Part shown: positions 3,999-5,305 of the stretch, in pieces
Numbering within the stretch: the first letter of the stretch is position 1
Layout: each line of letters begins with the position of its first letter
From: Phycisphaera sp.
GTDB taxonomy: Bacteria; Planctomycetota; Phycisphaerae; Phycisphaerales; UBA1924
Direction of reading: 5' to 3'
DNA: 5,305 nucleotides
Assembly (NCBI GenBank): GCA_002732755.1
Contig: NVSP01000007.1
Location: forward strand, 905-6,209
Made by a program: the position numbers and the translations under genes
The notes under the pieces: model-generated
What the model saw: the letters and a program-made list of their open reading frames with translations, nothing else
What the model was told of the DNA's origin: nothing
The model's database searches: none

Positions 3999-5255
3999 TT
4001 AGAACGCCGAGATTAGCGCCAGAACTGCTGCCGTGATCGCGGCACCGCCGCTGAGACGCCCGATGAGCAGGTGTCGGCTCGCCATCGACTCGGCTTTGCG
4101 GAGTTCGCCCTTGAGCACATCGTAGCGGACGTGCAGGGCGGACATCGCCTCGATCGTGTCGGAGTACTGCTGGGTCCGCAGGCTCGCGCGTCGGCGTGCC
4201 CGCATCACGATCGAGTGCGCCTTTTCAAGCGAAAGCTCGGCGTGCTCCATCCGGTCGCGGTAGCTCTTTGCCCGATCGTCGGCGCGCTCCATCTGTTCGG
4301 CCATGTATGCGGCTTCGGTGGTGCGCGCATCAAGCTCGGCTTGGAGCTGCGTCTGATCTTCCGGTTGATCTGCTTGTACAGGAATCGGAGCCGTCTCGGT
4401 CGTGTGAGTTGCGGTTGCCTGTGTGTTGACCTGCTCGGAAAGCTTGGCGATGGTCTGGTCGCGGCTTGCGAGCTTGCCGGTGAGTTCCGCCATTTCGCTG
4501 CGCGCCGTGTTGAGCTGGGTCTGGGCATCCGCTTCGGATTCTTTGAGTGCATCGAGTGCTTCAGCGAGATCGATGTTGAGACTCTCGAGTTCTTCTATTC
4601 GGGCCAAGCTGATCTCGGCGCTGGTTTCGATCTCGGCGATCTGTTCGCGTGCGATCGTGACCGCGGCCTGGGTTTCTGAAAGCCGGGCCGAGCGTTCGGC
4701 GAGTTCGTCACGGATGTGTACGAGCTGGCTCTGGGCGTGCTCATACTGTGACAACGCCTCATCGCGCTGCTCGGTTGTCGATGCAATTTCGGTCGTCAGC
4801 TTGTCTTGGAGTTCGCTCGCGGCTTCGCCGGATTCTGTGATTGTGTGCTTGAGCTTAGAGATCGTCTCGCTCTGTGAACTGCTGATCTTGACCTGTTCGT
4901 CAAGGTCGGCTTGCTTTGACTTGAGCTGCTGCGATTGCTCGGCGGCAACATCCCACACACGCTCTGCTTCTTCCAATCGATCCGATGCCAAACGGGTCGA
5001 GTGGCGCAGTTCGCCCTCGACCGATTTGACCTGCTCGGCTGCCCCCTTGAGGCGGTGCTCGAGGTTGGTGATCTGGTCGTTGTAGTCAACGATGGCCTTG
5101 GAGTGCGCCTTGCGCAGCGAATCGGGCGACTCTTCGCCCAAGATATCAAGCGCTTCTTTGGCGATCAGCTTGACGCGATCGAGCTTGCTCTCGGCGATCG
5201 AGTCGGCCTGGCCGGTCTTGCGGGCTTTGGTCTGTTGCTGTGTTGGCCTGGTCAC
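3999..5255 (-). CDS. Long coiled-coil protein with C-terminal membrane helix (tail-anchored layout), unknown function
   Basis: A 418-residue protein with GTG at 5255-5253 and TAA at 4001-3999. An in-frame TAG at 5291-5289 and no other start codon between fix the beginning. The N-terminal ~25 residues are polar and basic (MTRPTQQQTKARKTGQ). Residues about 45-275 are a nearly continuous, Glu/Gln/Ser/Ala-rich heptad coiled coil without proline. A Thr/Pro-rich break follows at about 277-300 (TETAPIPVQADQPEDQ), then a second coil at about 301-395 with a very basic patch, RARRRASLR (352-360). The chain ends in one hydrophobic helix, about 397-418, preceded by Arg/His, so the coil should face the cytoplasm. 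No enzymatic motif or known domain is visible; similarity to SMC, myosin-like or DUF3450-type coils would be compositional. A structural, tethering or envelope-organising role is inference. It lies on the same strand as and 88 nt upstream of the regulator gene, but the gap gives no proof of an operon. Confidence 0.78.
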   Translation of the reverse strand: MTRPTQQQTKARKTGQADSIAESKLDRVKLIAKEALDILGEESPDSLRKAHSKAIVDYNDQITNLEHRLKGAAEQVKSVEGELRHSTRLASDRLEEAERVWDVAAEQSQQLKSKQADLDEQVKISSSQSETISKLKHTITESGEAASELQDKLTTEIASTTEQRDEALSQYEHAQSQLVHIRDELAERSARLSETQAAVTIAREQIAEIETSAEISLARIEELESLNIDLAEALDALKESEADAQTQLNTARSEMAELTGKLASRDQTIAKLSEQVNTQATATHTTETAPIPVQADQPEDQTQLQAELDARTTEAAYMAEQMERADDRAKSYRDRMEHAELSLEKAHSIVMRARRRASLRTQQYSDTIEAMSALHVRYDVLKGELRKAESMASRHLLIGRLSGGAAITAAVLALISAF

Positions 5256-5264
5256 GTCTTCGGT

Positions 5265-5268
5265 CTCC
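5265..5268 (-). promoter_or_regulatory. Ribosome binding site GGAG for the coiled-coil protein gene
   Basis: On the - strand GGAG lies 9 nt before the GTG at 5255, supporting this start. The remaining bases to the window edge (to 5305) show no convincing -35/-10 pair. Confidence 0.5.
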
Positions 5269-5305
5269 GGATCGAGCTTTTGTCTGGGCTATTCCGTTGT
5301 CATCA

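Noticed and set aside
3206..4036. 276-codon + strand open frame antisense to the GntR-type regulator
   Set aside because: The opposite strand encodes a full winged helix and FCD domain; this frame is rich in Val/Asp/Ala as expected of a mirror frame and starts without a ribosome binding site.
4071..5085. + strand open frames antisense to the coiled-coil gene (Cys/Ser- and Leu/Gly-rich)
   Set aside because: They are complements of a Glu/Gln/Ser-rich coil; their composition is biased and non-globular, and no start signal is seen.

Overview
The window looks like a chromosomal segment from a GC-rich, flagellated bacterium. The gene order flhG - small two-helix membrane protein - fliA, the FlhG and FliA sequence style, and the use of GTG/TTG starts behind purine-rich ribosome binding sites suggest a planctomycete, perhaps of the Phycisphaerae. 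That assignment is inference from pattern; nothing in the window proves it.

Left half, + strand (1-2252): the tail end of a flagellar regulatory cluster. It opens inside flhG (MinD-like ATPase controlling flagellar number and placement; the P-loop lies off the left edge). After 102 nt comes a short unrecognised gene for a two-helix membrane protein with a triplicated acidic tail motif. After a further 158 nt comes fliA, encoding the flagellar sigma factor (sigma-28/WhiG type) with an unusual histone-like lysine-rich N-terminal extension. The 158-nt gap before fliA is the most striking non-coding stretch. It has a TATACT element followed at once by a run of perfect inverted repeats: a GGA-hexaloop hairpin, an 8-bp closing stem over an inner hairpin, a GAAA tetraloop hairpin, and a last hairpin whose loop carries the fliA ribosome binding site. 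This resembles a structured, translationally controlled leader, possibly a CsrA target, and it matches no riboswitch class I know.

Right half, - strand (2324-5255): three genes read leftwards, convergent with fliA. The promoter-distal pair is a GntR/FadR-type (FCD) regulator followed after 6 nt by a TSUP (TauE/SafE-like) membrane transporter. They are almost certainly co-transcribed, with the regulator probably sensing a small organic acid or similar ligand related to the transporter's substrate. Upstream of them on the same strand is a 418-residue coiled-coil protein with one C-terminal membrane helix (tail-anchored layout) and no recognised function. The 71 nt between the convergent fliA and transporter stops holds no clear terminator.

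I see no rRNA, tRNA, CRISPR array, insertion sequence or phage gene. The best candidates for undescribed biology are the structured fliA leader, the small membrane protein between flhG and fliA, and the basic tail on the sigma factor.
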